A DNA stretch of 64,000 bases from Streptomyces rishiriensis. Lineage in GTDB: Bacteria > Actinomycetota > Actinomycetes > Streptomycetales > Streptomycetaceae. The stretch covers positions 4,774,001-4,838,000 of the forward strand of contig NZ_JAUSWV010000002.1 in the NCBI RefSeq assembly GCF_030815485.1. The letters run 5' to 3'. Position 1 is the first letter of the stretch. Each line of letters begins with the position of its first letter. The notes below the pieces were generated by a model. That model saw only the letters and a list, made by a program, of their open reading frames with translations. It was not told the DNA's origin and did no database searches. The position numbers and the translations under genes were made by a program. This document shows positions 37,054 through 46,550 of this stretch, piece by piece.

Positions 37054-37602
37054 ATGTCAGCAGAGAGTCCCTCGGCCGAGAACCCCGAAGTCACCGCTAA
37101 AGCCATCACCGTCCGCCGGGCCCGCACCGGCGATGTCTCCGCCGTGCGCGGTCTCCTTGACGCCCACGTCCGCGGCGGCATCCTGCTCGACAAAGCGACG
37201 GTGACGCTTTACGAGGACATCCAGGAGTTCTGGGTCGCCGAACGCGACGACAACGCCGAGGTGGTCGGCTGCGGCGCCCTCCACGTGATGTGGGAAGACC
37301 TGGCGGAAGTCCGCACTCTCGCGGTGAAGCCGGGCCTCAAGGGCGCGGGCATCGGCCACCGGTTGTTGGAGAAGTTGCTCCACACCGCGCGCTGGCTCGG
37401 GGTTCGACGCGTTTTCTGCCTGACCTTCGAAGTCGACTTCTTCGGCAAGCACGGCTTCGTCGAGATCGGTGAGACGCCGGTCGACACCGATGTCTACGCG
37501 GAGCTGCTGCGTTCCTATGACGAGGGCGTCGCGGAGTTCCTCGGACTCGAACGAGTGAAACCGAACACCTTGGGCAACAGCCGGATGCTTCTGCATCTGT
37601 GA
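37054..37602 (+). CDS. amino-acid N-acetyltransferase (ArgA-like GNAT)
   Basis: 182 aa from ATG 37054. A GNAT fold with acetyl-CoA loop VKPGLKGAGIGHRLLEKLLH, preceded by AVRGLLDAHVRGGILLDKAT and followed by VFCLTFEVDFFGKHGFVEIG. This closely resembles the short stand-alone N-acetylglutamate synthases of actinobacteria (mycobacterial ArgA type) that start arginine biosynthesis from Glu and acetyl-CoA. No kinase-like domain is present, as expected for that type. Located 9 bp after the BlaI-like gene. Confidence 0.88.
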   Translation: MSAESPSAENPEVTAKAITVRRARTGDVSAVRGLLDAHVRGGILLDKATVTLYEDIQEFWVAERDDNAEVVGCGALHVMWEDLAEVRTLAVKPGLKGAGIGHRLLEKLLHTARWLGVRRVFCLTFEVDFFGKHGFVEIGETPVDTDVYAELLRSYDEGVAEFLGLERVKPNTLGNSRMLLHL

Positions 37603-37716
37603 TCGTCGACGTCCATTCACACCGAGCCGCCTTGCCCGGGTTCCCTATGTCCGAAACGCGCACGTTTCCGGGCGAGGAGCGGGCTGCGGGCCCCCGCCGG
37701 GGGTTTGTGTTTTCCC

Positions 37717-37733
37717 AGCAAAAGCGGTTTGCT
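37717..37733. promoter_or_regulatory. inverted repeat in AT-richer lsr2 upstream region
   Basis: AGCAAA (37717-37722) and TTTGCT (37728-37733) flank 5 nt. The stretch 37700-37765 is clearly lower in GC than its surroundings and ends with CATATAAC, a reasonable -10-like element. Since Lsr2 binds AT-rich DNA, this may be an autoregulatory region; speculative. Confidence 0.4.
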
Positions 37734-37828
37734 TTCCGACGTACTGCTGTACTGCATATAACAGGGCGCGGCTAAACGGCGGATGCCGCGGACCCCCGGC
37801 CCTCACGTTTTCGATGAAAGGAAATCCG

Positions 37829-38164
37829 GTGGCACAGAAGGTTCAGGTCCTTCTTGTCGACGACCTCGACGGCGGCGAGGCGGACGAGACCGTGACGTTC
37901 GCGCTGGACGGCAAGACGTACGAGATCGATCTCACGACTACCAATGCGGACAAGCTCCGTGGACTTCTCGAGCCCTACGTGAAGGGTGGCCGGCGTACCG
38001 GTGGCCGTGCTTCCGGCGGCCGCGGAAAGGCACGCGCCGCCACCGGTGGCAGCCAGGACACCGCGCAGATCCGCGCGTGGGCCAAGGAGAACGGTCACGA
38101 GGTCAATGACCGCGGCCGCGTTCCGGCGTCCATTCGCGAGGCTTACGAGAAGGCCAACGGCTGA
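37829..38164 (+). CDS. lsr2: Lsr2 nucleoid-associated protein
   Basis: 111 aa from GTG 37829 with GAAAGGA 7 nt upstream. The N-terminal dimerisation domain (MAQKVQVLLVDDLDGGEADE, TVTFALDGKTYEIDLTTTNA) is joined by an Arg/Gly-rich linker to a C-terminal DNA-binding domain with the AT-hook-like R-G-R in NDRGRVPASIREAYEKANG. Lsr2 is the actinobacterial H-NS analogue: it bridges AT-rich DNA and silences acquired genes and many biosynthetic clusters. The gene's last 22 bp overlap a convergent gene. Confidence 0.96.
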   Translation: MAQKVQVLLVDDLDGGEADETVTFALDGKTYEIDLTTTNADKLRGLLEPYVKGGRRTGGRASGGRGKARAATGGSQDTAQIRAWAKENGHEVNDRGRVPASIREAYEKANG

Positions 38165-38784
38165 GCGCTGGCGCGCCACAGCCGGACACGGTGACATTGC
38201 GTCGCCAGCGTGTCCACCAGCCGTACGAGATCGGGGGCGCCCCCAACGCCCCCCAGTGCCGACATCGTCGGCAGCGAGGCCTCGGTCTCGAACCCTGCCA
38301 CGGGGGGCCGCAGCCAGACGGCGGCCCCCTGCACCGCCCCGGAGCGGTGCGGGCCCGGAGTGCGGCCCTGGCTCGCGCCGGGGGGCGGCAGCGGAGCCTC
38401 GATGACCTCGCCCGCGCCGATCGCCGTCAGATCCAGGGGCAGCGCGCCCCACTCCAGCCACTGGAGGATCCCCGGCACCTCCTCCGAGCCGCCCGCCGCG
38501 ATCAGCAGCCGCATCCGGTCGCCCCGCACGGCCACCGGCGATCCCGGCGCGAGTCGCCGCAGCGCCGGGAGGCCCGCCTCGGCCGGCACGTCCAGCACGT
38601 CGAAGCGCTCGCCCACCGAAAGTCGTACCGGCTCGCCGGGCACCGTCGGCCAGCCCAGTTCGTTCTCGTACCAGCCGCGGAGCCGGTCGGCCGGATCGTC
38701 CGGGTCGAGGGGGCGTCGGGGGAGGGGGACCGTGAGGATCGCGGCGGCGGCCGAGCAGACAGCCGACGGGACTGAGCCAACCAT
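38143..38784 (-). CDS. conserved hypothetical protein, weakly PrimPol-N-like
   Basis: 213 aa if started at ATG 38784; the frame is open to 39231, but third-position GC falls sharply upstream of 38784, so the extension is probably not coding (ATG 38954 is a fallback). Readable blocks are RLSVGERFDVLDVPAEAGLP, GSPVAVRGDRMRLLIAAGGS and LQWLEWGALPLDLTAIGAGE. These recall short actinobacterial proteins annotated as bifunctional DNA primase/polymerase N-terminal-like, though no catalytic acids can be assigned. Stops with TAA inside the 3' end of lsr2, antisense by 22 bp. Confidence 0.6.
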   Translation of the reverse strand: MVGSVPSAVCSAAAAILTVPLPRRPLDPDDPADRLRGWYENELGWPTVPGEPVRLSVGERFDVLDVPAEAGLPALRRLAPGSPVAVRGDRMRLLIAAGGSEEVPGILQWLEWGALPLDLTAIGAGEVIEAPLPPPGASQGRTPGPHRSGAVQGAAVWLRPPVAGFETEASLPTMSALGGVGGAPDLVRLVDTLATQCHRVRLWRASAQPLAFS

Positions 38785-39214
38785 GCCAAGTGCAACCGCC
38801 GAAAAGGCCCGCGAGTTACGCTGGGTGTTTGTACGGATGCGCCCGGTGTCGACAAACGGGGCGTGTGGGGGCGGCGGGAGGCGGAAGGTTGTTCGCCCAT
38901 AGCGGAGGGGACCGGTGCCCACGGCATGGACTGTCGGTTGCAGCGGGTAAGACATCCCTAGTGGGAGGGGGCGACACGCAGGAAAGGCCGTCTCACGTTC
39001 GCCATCGGCGTACTGGCGACTGGGGTAACTGCCTGGCCTGCGGGAACATCGTCTCGCACCATCGGGTTGGAGCAGATGTCGGCGTTCGGGGTCAGGAGGC
39101 CATCGACGGTGTCGGCAGTTGGAATGAGCGGTCCCCGCTTGCGGGACTAAGCTGCGGAAGGACAGGGAGGGGAAGTTCCCCCCACTGCCTGACCGCTCTG
39201 AGGAGCGATTAACG
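38785..39214. other. upstream region of clpC
   Basis: 430 bp without a convincing gene between the divergent hypothetical gene and clpC. It holds the ClgR-type box at 38997-39014, a GC-poorer patch around 38800-38900, and the sequence AGGAGCG before the clpC start. The short frame at 38790-39212 is a shadow with poor codon use. Confidence 0.5.
38997..39014 (-). promoter_or_regulatory. ClgR-type operator upstream of clpC
   Basis: Read on the minus strand, AGTACGCCGATGGCGAAC fits the ClgR consensus WNNWCGCYNANRGCGWWS, as I remember it from corynebacteria and streptomycetes, at every position. ClgR activates clp protease genes. The site lies ~200 bp before the clpC start codon. Sequence match only; binding is inferred. 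Confidence 0.7.
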
Positions 39215-41743
<2,529 letters not shown>

Positions 41744-41766
41744 CCCTTCGGGGGCTGAGCGGAGAA

Positions 41767-41796
41767 AGGGGCCGGTGCTTCACAGCACCGGCCCCT
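41767..41796 (+). terminator. intrinsic terminator after clpC
   Basis: Stem AGGGGCCGGTGCT (41767-41779)/AGCACCGGCCCCT (41784-41796) pairs perfectly over 13 bp with loop TCAC, 24 bp past the clpC stop. Confidence 0.88.
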
Positions 41797-41824
41797 CTCG
41801 CATGCGTTCCGCGGGTACCGCGCG

Positions 41825-41881
41825 GCCTTGCGGGCTCTTGCGGGTCTTGCGAGCTCTTGCGGGTCTTGCGGTCTTGCGGCC
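41825..41881. repeat. degenerate 8-10-bp tandem repeats (CTTGCGGG type)
   Basis: CTTGCGGG-like units (CTTGCGGG, CTCTTGCGGG, TCTTGCGAG, CTCTTGCGGG, TCTTGCGG, TCTTGCGG) fill the spacer between the clpC terminator and the acid phosphatase stop codon. Confidence 0.9.
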
Positions 41882-42523
41882 CTACGACAGCTGGCCGTCG
41901 TAGTCCGGCAGCTTGTACGTCGTCTCGGCGTGGCCGCCGGAGAGGTCGGTGGCGCTGTTGCCGATGTTCGCGATGATCGTGTAGCCCTTGTTCTCGATGG
42001 CGACGCGCTGGGCGGTCTTGTAGGCGGCGACGTCCTTGAAGAGGTCGAGGAAGCCGCGCACGTAGAGGCCGGAGACCGTGTAGCCGACGTTCTTGAGGTT
42101 GTAGTCGGTCACCCCGGCGATGATGCCGGGGCGGGCGGTGACGAAGAACAGGGAGACGCCGTGCTCCTGGGCGTACCTGGCCACGTCGAGGACCGGCTTG
42201 TTGGCGGGCTGGGGGTAGCTGAAGCCGAAGTCGGTCTCCAGCGTGGTGTTGTCGATGTCGAGGACGATCGCCTGCTTCTCACCCGGCCTGGTGGCGGCTA
42301 TGCGCTGCTTCAGCGTCGGCAGCGCCTGATCCATCACGGCCTGGCAGTCCTGCTGCCAGGTCGCGTAGTCGACGTCCTCAGCGGCTGCGGCTGCGGCTGC
42401 GGTGGTGATGGAGGTGCCGGTGGCCGTCGCGGCCTGGGCGCCGGCCGGGACGGCCATCGCCGTGACGGCTGCCGTCGCCACGGCGGTCATGGCGATGCGG
42501 CGCGTCCAGCTGCCTCTGGTCAT
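41882..42523 (-). CDS. secreted HAD-family acid phosphatase (class B/subfamily IIIB)
   Basis: 213 aa from ATG 42523 with AGAGGAC 8 nt upstream. An N-terminal signal peptide (RRIAMTAVATAAVTAMAVPA, cleavage near AQA) precedes the HAD domain with catalytic DxDxT in AIVLDIDNTTLETDFGFSYP, motif II Thr in LFFVTARPGIIAG and C-terminal YTIIANIGNSATDLSGGHAE (motif IV acid). These enzymes release phosphate from small phosphomonoesters outside the cell. The twin Arg is not a full Tat motif, so Sec export is likelier. Divergent from the M23 gene across a long spacer. Confidence 0.9.
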   Translation of the reverse strand: MTRGSWTRRIAMTAVATAAVTAMAVPAGAQAATATGTSITTAAAAAAAEDVDYATWQQDCQAVMDQALPTLKQRIAATRPGEKQAIVLDIDNTTLETDFGFSYPQPANKPVLDVARYAQEHGVSLFFVTARPGIIAGVTDYNLKNVGYTVSGLYVRGFLDLFKDVAAYKTAQRVAIENKGYTIIANIGNSATDLSGGHAETTYKLPDYDGQLS

Positions 42524-43041
42524 GTGTGGGGTCCTCTCGCGTCCATGCGCTGCCGGTGTCGTGAGCATGCTGATCGCTGGGAATGGCTGGAGGGGAACCA
42601 GCGGGTTACTGGACGGTAGAGGCAGATGAGAGCCCGGTCACAGACCCGTGCACACGAACGTGAGCGGGGTCACAAGTGCCCTGCGAGGTAAGGGAGTAGT
42701 CGCCGTCACATTCCGAAGTCCCGTACAGGGGGCGGCCGGTGACATGGCGCACAGGCGATGAGGACCCTACTAGCTCGCGTAGTCGTAACCTGAATCGGAA
42801 TAAATCGGGCTAATCTGCCTGGGCTCCGGATCCGCGTTCCAGCCCCCGACGTGGGCGACTGTCGGGTGTGTCCGTAAAGGGGCTTCTGTCAAGAAGTATG
42901 AAGTTTTGGGGTGAAGTACTAGGTTCCGTCGTACATCACACGTTTGGGGGTCTGTGGGCCTCGGGGTTACCAAGGGATGGCCACTTCGGCGGAGGTTCCC
43001 GCCGGGTGGTTTCTTCTGTCCCCGTCCCCATGAGGTCTTCG
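42524..43041. other. long divergent spacer between acid phosphatase and M23 peptidase genes
   Basis: 518 bp without a convincing gene. The middle (about 42765-42960) is markedly poorer in GC than the rest of the window, with AT-rich patches such as GAATCGGAATAAATCG and GAAGTATGAAGTTTTGGGG. This looks like two promoter regions plus a long M23 5' leader. I looked for a c-di-AMP (ydaO) riboswitch, known upstream of several streptomycete wall hydrolases, and did not find its conserved core. Short frames here have atypical codon use. Confidence 0.5.
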
Positions 43042-43626
43042 ATGTTCCAGCGCGTCACGTTCCGTTCTTCCCGTACGTCCCAGCTCCGCACTCGCATGGC
43101 CGTCGGCGCCGTCGCCCTGGGCGCCTCGGTCGTGCTGGGGACCGGAGTGGCGTCCGCCGCTGCGCCTGCCGCCGCGCCCGCGGCCGCCAAGACGGCCGCC
43201 TCGGCCGCTTCCTGGATCGACCCGGTGAAGAAGTACACGCTTTCCGCGGGCTACGCCCAGGCCGGTGCGATGTGGCAGTCCACCCACAGCGGTCAGGACT
43301 TCGCCGTGCCGAGCGGCACCAAGGTCATGGCCGCGCACGGCGGCACCGTGGTCAAGGCCGGTGGCAACGGCGCCGGTGACGGCCCCGCCTACGGCAACGC
43401 CATCGTGATCAAGCACGCCAACGGCGTGTACTCGCAGTACGCCCACCTGTCGCACATCAACGTCAAGGTCGGGCAGATCGTCAAGACGGGCCAGAAGATC
43501 GCCCTGTCCGGCAACACGGGCAACTCCAGCGGTCCCCACCTGCACTTCGAGATCCGTACGACCGCGAACTACGGTTCGGCGATCAACCCGGTCACCTTCC
43601 TGCACAGCAAGGGCGTGAAGGTCTGA
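43042..43626 (+). CDS. secreted M23 family metallopeptidase
   Basis: 194 aa from ATG 43042 (MFQRVTFRSSRTSQLRTRMA), preceded by GAGG at 7 nt; ATG 43030 is an alternative. A signal peptide with hydrophobic core AVGAVALGASVVLGTGVASA is followed by an Ala/Pro linker and an M23 (LytM/lysostaphin-like) domain: zinc ligands are in HSGQDFAVPSGT (H and D) and GPHLHFEI (HxH second His), with YSQYAHLSHINVKVGQIVKT between. It should cut peptidoglycan cross-bridges during growth or sporulation. Converges on the TetR gene with 11 bp between. Confidence 0.93.
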   Translation: MFQRVTFRSSRTSQLRTRMAVGAVALGASVVLGTGVASAAAPAAAPAAAKTAASAASWIDPVKKYTLSAGYAQAGAMWQSTHSGQDFAVPSGTKVMAAHGGTVVKAGGNGAGDGPAYGNAIVIKHANGVYSQYAHLSHINVKVGQIVKTGQKIALSGNTGNSSGPHLHFEIRTTANYGSAINPVTFLHSKGVKV

Positions 43627-43637
43627 CGCCGAGGTGA

Positions 43638-44225
43638 TCAGGCGCCCTGGTGCGCCTGTGTCACCAGATCGATGGCGACCTCGAGGACGGCTGCGCGCTT
43701 GTCCTCGGGGTCGCCTTCGAGGTCCTGGAGGAAGAACATGCCGGCGTGCAGCGTGAAGATGGCGCTCACGCAGCGGACCTGGTCGGTGAGGGGCGCGTCC
43801 GGGTCGATGACGATGTCGCGCAGACTCCGCATGCGGTCCTTGAACGAGTCGCCGATCTGCAGTTCCCGCACTGTCGCCTGGTTCTCCTGCATGAAGCGGA
43901 AGAGCGGGGTGGCCTCGGAGAGGGCCCGGCTGTAGCGCCGGATGAGTTCCTGCTTGGTGTCCAAGGTGTGCGGCTGGCTCCTGCCCCAGTCGATGAGGTC
44001 TTCGATCGGCTTCGTCAGATCCGTGAAGATGCCGACGATGATCTCTTCCTTGGTCTTGAAGTGGTAGTACAGGGCCGCCTTGGTGACGTCCAGGCGCTCC
44101 GCGATCTCGCGGAGCGAGGTCTTCTCGTAGCCCTGCTCGGCGAAGAGTTCGAGTGCAACGTCCTGGATGCGCTGGCGGGTGTTACCGCGCCGCTGCTGCT
44201 TCGTGCCGTCCATGGTGACGTCCAT
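43638..44225 (-). CDS. TetR-family transcriptional regulator
   Basis: 195 aa from ATG 44225 (MDVTMDGTKQQRRGNTRQRI) or ATG 44213. The N-terminal helix-turn-helix is typical: IQDVALELFAEQGYEKTSLR, EIAERLDVTKAALYYHFKTK. The ligand-binding half (~60-195) is helical without a recognisable specificity. Divergent from the DHA2 efflux gene, with three operator-like copies in the 165-bp spacer, so it most likely represses the pump and itself. Confidence 0.94.
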   Translation of the reverse strand: MDVTMDGTKQQRRGNTRQRIQDVALELFAEQGYEKTSLREIAERLDVTKAALYYHFKTKEEIIVGIFTDLTKPIEDLIDWGRSQPHTLDTKQELIRRYSRALSEATPLFRFMQENQATVRELQIGDSFKDRMRSLRDIVIDPDAPLTDQVRCVSAIFTLHAGMFFLQDLEGDPEDKRAAVLEVAIDLVTQAHQGA

Positions 44226-44250
44226 TCTCGTGGTCTTAGCGCTCCGCTTG

Positions 44251-44355
44251 AACTTACTTGCCGTCCGGCTAGTCAGAGGCGGTAACTTACTTGACGCCCG
44301 GCTAGTTGCAGGTCTACCTTCCCAGTGTAGTGAACTAGCCGGGCGGCAAGTAAGT
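44251..44355. promoter_or_regulatory. three operator-like repeats between TetR and efflux genes
   Basis: Copies at 44251-44274 and 44284-44307 are direct (AACTTACTTG followed by a CCGGCTAGT end), and a third at 44333-44355 is inverted (AACTAGCC then GGCAAGTAAGT). Each has an imperfect dyad with ACT/AGT ends. Position and multiplicity suggest TetR operators controlling both genes; inferred. Confidence 0.8.
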
Positions 44356-44390
44356 GGCCGACCGGGGGGAAGCCCAGGGGAGTGGCAGAC

Positions 44391-45971
44391 ATGGCGGACA
44401 CGAAGACGGCGGGGACCGAGGCCGAGAAACAGCCTCGTAGCGTGCGGGTCGTCCTGCTCGCGCTGATGATCACAATGATGCTCGCGATGCTCGACAACAT
44501 GATCGTGGGCACGGCGATGCCGACGATCGTCGGCGAACTCGGTGGGCTCGAACATCTTTCGTGGGTCGTGACCGCGTACACCCTCGCGACCGCGGCCTCC
44601 ACCCCGATCTGGGGCAAGATCGGCGACATGCACGGGCGCAAGGGCGCCTTCATGACATCGATCGTGATCTTCCTGGTCGGCTCCGCGCTGAGCGGCATGG
44701 CCCAGAACATGGGCGAACTGATCGGCTTCCGCGCGATCCAGGGCCTCGGCGCCGGTGGTCTGATGGTCGGCGTCATGGCGATCATCGGTGACCTCATCCC
44801 GCCGCGGGAGCGCGGCAAGTACCAGGGCATGATGGCCGGCGTCATGGCGCTCGCCATGATCGGCGGACCGCTGGTCGGCGGCACCATCACCGACAACTGG
44901 GGCTGGCGCTGGTCCTTCTACATCAACCTGCCGCTCGGCGTGGTGTCGCTGGCCCTCATCAGCGCCGTCCTGCACCTGCCGAAGAAGCGTTCGCAGTCGC
45001 GGATCGACTACCTGGGCGCCACCCTGCTGACCGTCGGCATCACCTCCATCGTCCTCGTCACCACCTGGGGCGGCTCCGAGTACGCCTGGTCGTCCGCGCG
45101 GATCATGGAGCTCATCGGGATCGGCGTCGCCTCGCTCATCGGGTTCGTCTTCTGGCAGACCAGGGCCGCCGAGCCGATCGTGCCGCTGCACATCTTCCGC
45201 AGCCGCAACTTCACCCTGATGTCGATCATCGGCTTCGTCACCGGCTTCGTGATGTTCGGCGCCACCCTCTTCCTGCCGCTGTACCAGCAGTCGGTGCAGG
45301 GCGCCTCCGCGACCAACTCCGGTCTGCTGCTCCTGCCGATGCTCGGCGCCATGCTGGTCACCTCGATGGTGGCGGGCCGGGTGACCACGAACAGCGGCAA
45401 GTACAAGATCTTCCCGCTCGTCGGCAGTGTCGCGATGGTCATCGGCCTGTACCTGCTGTCCACCATGGACACCGGGACCAGCCGCTTCACCTCCGGTGTG
45501 TTCATGGCCGTCGTCGGTCTCGGCATGGGCTGCCTCATGCAGATCACGATGCTGGTCGCGCAGAACAGCGTCGAGATGAAGGACATGGGCGTCGCGTCCT
45601 CGTCGACCACCCTCTTCCGTACGCTCGGCTCCTCCTTCGGAGTCGCGATCATGGGCGCGCTCTTCAACAACCGCGTGCAGGACGTCATGTCCGAGCGGGC
45701 CGGCGCGCTGGGTTCGAAGATCACCGAGCAGTCCGCGCAACTGGACGCGGCCAGCCTGGCCAAGCTGCCCGTTGCGGCCCGGGAGGCGTATCAGCACGCG
45801 GTCTCGGCCGGTACCCACTCGGCGTTCCTGCTGGGAGCCGTGGTCGCGGTCATCGCCCTGGTGGCGGCGGTGTTCGTCAAAGAGGTTCCGCTCAAGGGAG
45901 CGGGTCCGCAGAAGGACGGCGAGGAGCCGGATGCGGCCGCGACGCAGCCGCCCCTGGTCGACGCCGTCTGA
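44391..45971 (+). CDS. DHA2-family MFS drug efflux permease
   Basis: 526 aa, 14 predicted TM helices (EmrB/QacA type). Family motifs: LDNMIVGTAMPTIVGELGGL (motif D1), GKIGDMHGRKGAFMTSIVIF (motif A), GGPLVGGTITDNWGWRWSFY (motif C region). Such pumps export cationic drugs and other toxic compounds by proton antiport. Start: AGGGGAG lies 8 nt before ATG 44391, whereas GTG 44382 overlaps that site. Regulated, by inference, by the divergent TetR gene; followed by a strong terminator. Confidence 0.94.
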   Translation: MADTKTAGTEAEKQPRSVRVVLLALMITMMLAMLDNMIVGTAMPTIVGELGGLEHLSWVVTAYTLATAASTPIWGKIGDMHGRKGAFMTSIVIFLVGSALSGMAQNMGELIGFRAIQGLGAGGLMVGVMAIIGDLIPPRERGKYQGMMAGVMALAMIGGPLVGGTITDNWGWRWSFYINLPLGVVSLALISAVLHLPKKRSQSRIDYLGATLLTVGITSIVLVTTWGGSEYAWSSARIMELIGIGVASLIGFVFWQTRAAEPIVPLHIFRSRNFTLMSIIGFVTGFVMFGATLFLPLYQQSVQGASATNSGLLLLPMLGAMLVTSMVAGRVTTNSGKYKIFPLVGSVAMVIGLYLLSTMDTGTSRFTSGVFMAVVGLGMGCLMQITMLVAQNSVEMKDMGVASSSTTLFRTLGSSFGVAIMGALFNNRVQDVMSERAGALGSKITEQSAQLDAASLAKLPVAAREAYQHAVSAGTHSAFLLGAVVAVIALVAAVFVKEVPLKGAGPQKDGEEPDAAATQPPLVDAV

Positions 45972-45983
45972 CCAGCTGGTGAA

Positions 45984-46022
45984 CGCAGGCCCCCCGGCGC
46001 TGTCCGCCCCGGGGGGCCTGCG
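45984..46022 (+). terminator. intrinsic terminator after the efflux gene
   Basis: A 14-bp perfect stem (45984-45997 with 46009-46022; outer part CGCAGGCC/GGCCTGCG) encloses an 11-nt loop, 12 bp after the stop codon. Confidence 0.85.
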
Positions 46023-46536
46023 GTCTGTGCGCCCGGGGCGGAACCCCTCTCCCGGCGCTGAGACGAGGGGGACTGTCGGTCGCGGTCGCCCGTGTAGCCC
46101 TCCGTTCCATGGACGGCGGACGGAATGCGGCAGCTCGGCGGTTGAGCAACGGCGGCCCTGCGGCTCTGCGGCTCTGCGGCTCTGCGGCCCTGCGGCCCTG
46201 CGGCCGGCCAAGGACGCCATGGAGCGCGACCGGGCCGGGGCCCATCCCGGAACTCAGTCCGGCTGCGCTGAGGACGCGCGCCGACGGCCCCTGCTGCTTC
46301 CTCTCACCACCGGGCGCTGCCCAGCCGTACTACGAGTCGGCGGCCAGCCGTCAGGGCATCACCGGGCGCTGCCCAGCCACACCATGAGTCGGCTGCCGGC
46401 CGTCTGGGCATCACCAGGCACTGCCCAGCCCGTGCTACGAGTCGGCGGCCAGCCGTCAAGGCATCACCGGGCGCTGCCCGGCGTCAGGGGATGACCGGGC
46501 GCTGCCCAGCCACGCCACGAACCCCGGCGGAAGCCG
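46023..46536. other. intergenic region filled with tandem repeats
   Basis: No gene is supported between the efflux terminator and the cseC stop. It is dominated by a 9-bp repeat array (46154-46205) and a ~52-bp array (46308-46550). Shadow frames crossing it inherit their periodic sequence from the repeats. Confidence 0.7.
46154..46205. repeat. 9-bp tandem repeats (GGCTCTGCG/GGCCCTGCG)
   Basis: Six or so successive units of CTCTGCGGC or CCCTGCGGC form a short minisatellite in the spacer between the convergent efflux and cseC genes. Confidence 0.92.
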
Positions 46537-46550
46537 TCAGGGCATGACCG
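46308..46550. repeat. ~52-bp tandem repeat array running into the 3' end of cseC
   Basis: The marker CACCGGGCGCTGCCCAGCC recurs at 46308, 46360, 46412 (CACCAGGCACTGCCC), 46465, 46493 and 46546, i.e. periods 52, 52, 53, 28 and 53 bp. Each full unit also contains GAGTCGGC and CCGTCAGGGCAT. The last unit covers the cseC stop codon and its final codons. Confidence 0.9.

Noticed and set aside
42770-42973. Possible 67-aa minus-strand gene in the acid phosphatase/M23 spacer
   Set aside because: Codon use is atypical for this genome, there is no ribosome site, and it overlaps the likely promoter region of the M23 gene.
42524-43041. c-di-AMP (ydaO) riboswitch before the M23 peptidase
   Set aside because: Expected from knowledge of streptomycete wall hydrolases, but I could not find the GGGGACCCA...GGGGTGAA...CAGCTAACC order; only an isolated GGGGTGAA is present.
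44251-44355. Terminal inverted repeats of an insertion sequence
   Set aside because: Three copies with mixed orientation lie within 105 bp and no transposase is present; operator repeats between TetR and its pump fit better.
46308-46550. CRISPR array
   Set aside because: Repeats are directly adjacent 52-bp units without unique spacers and there are no cas genes; it is a tandem repeat.
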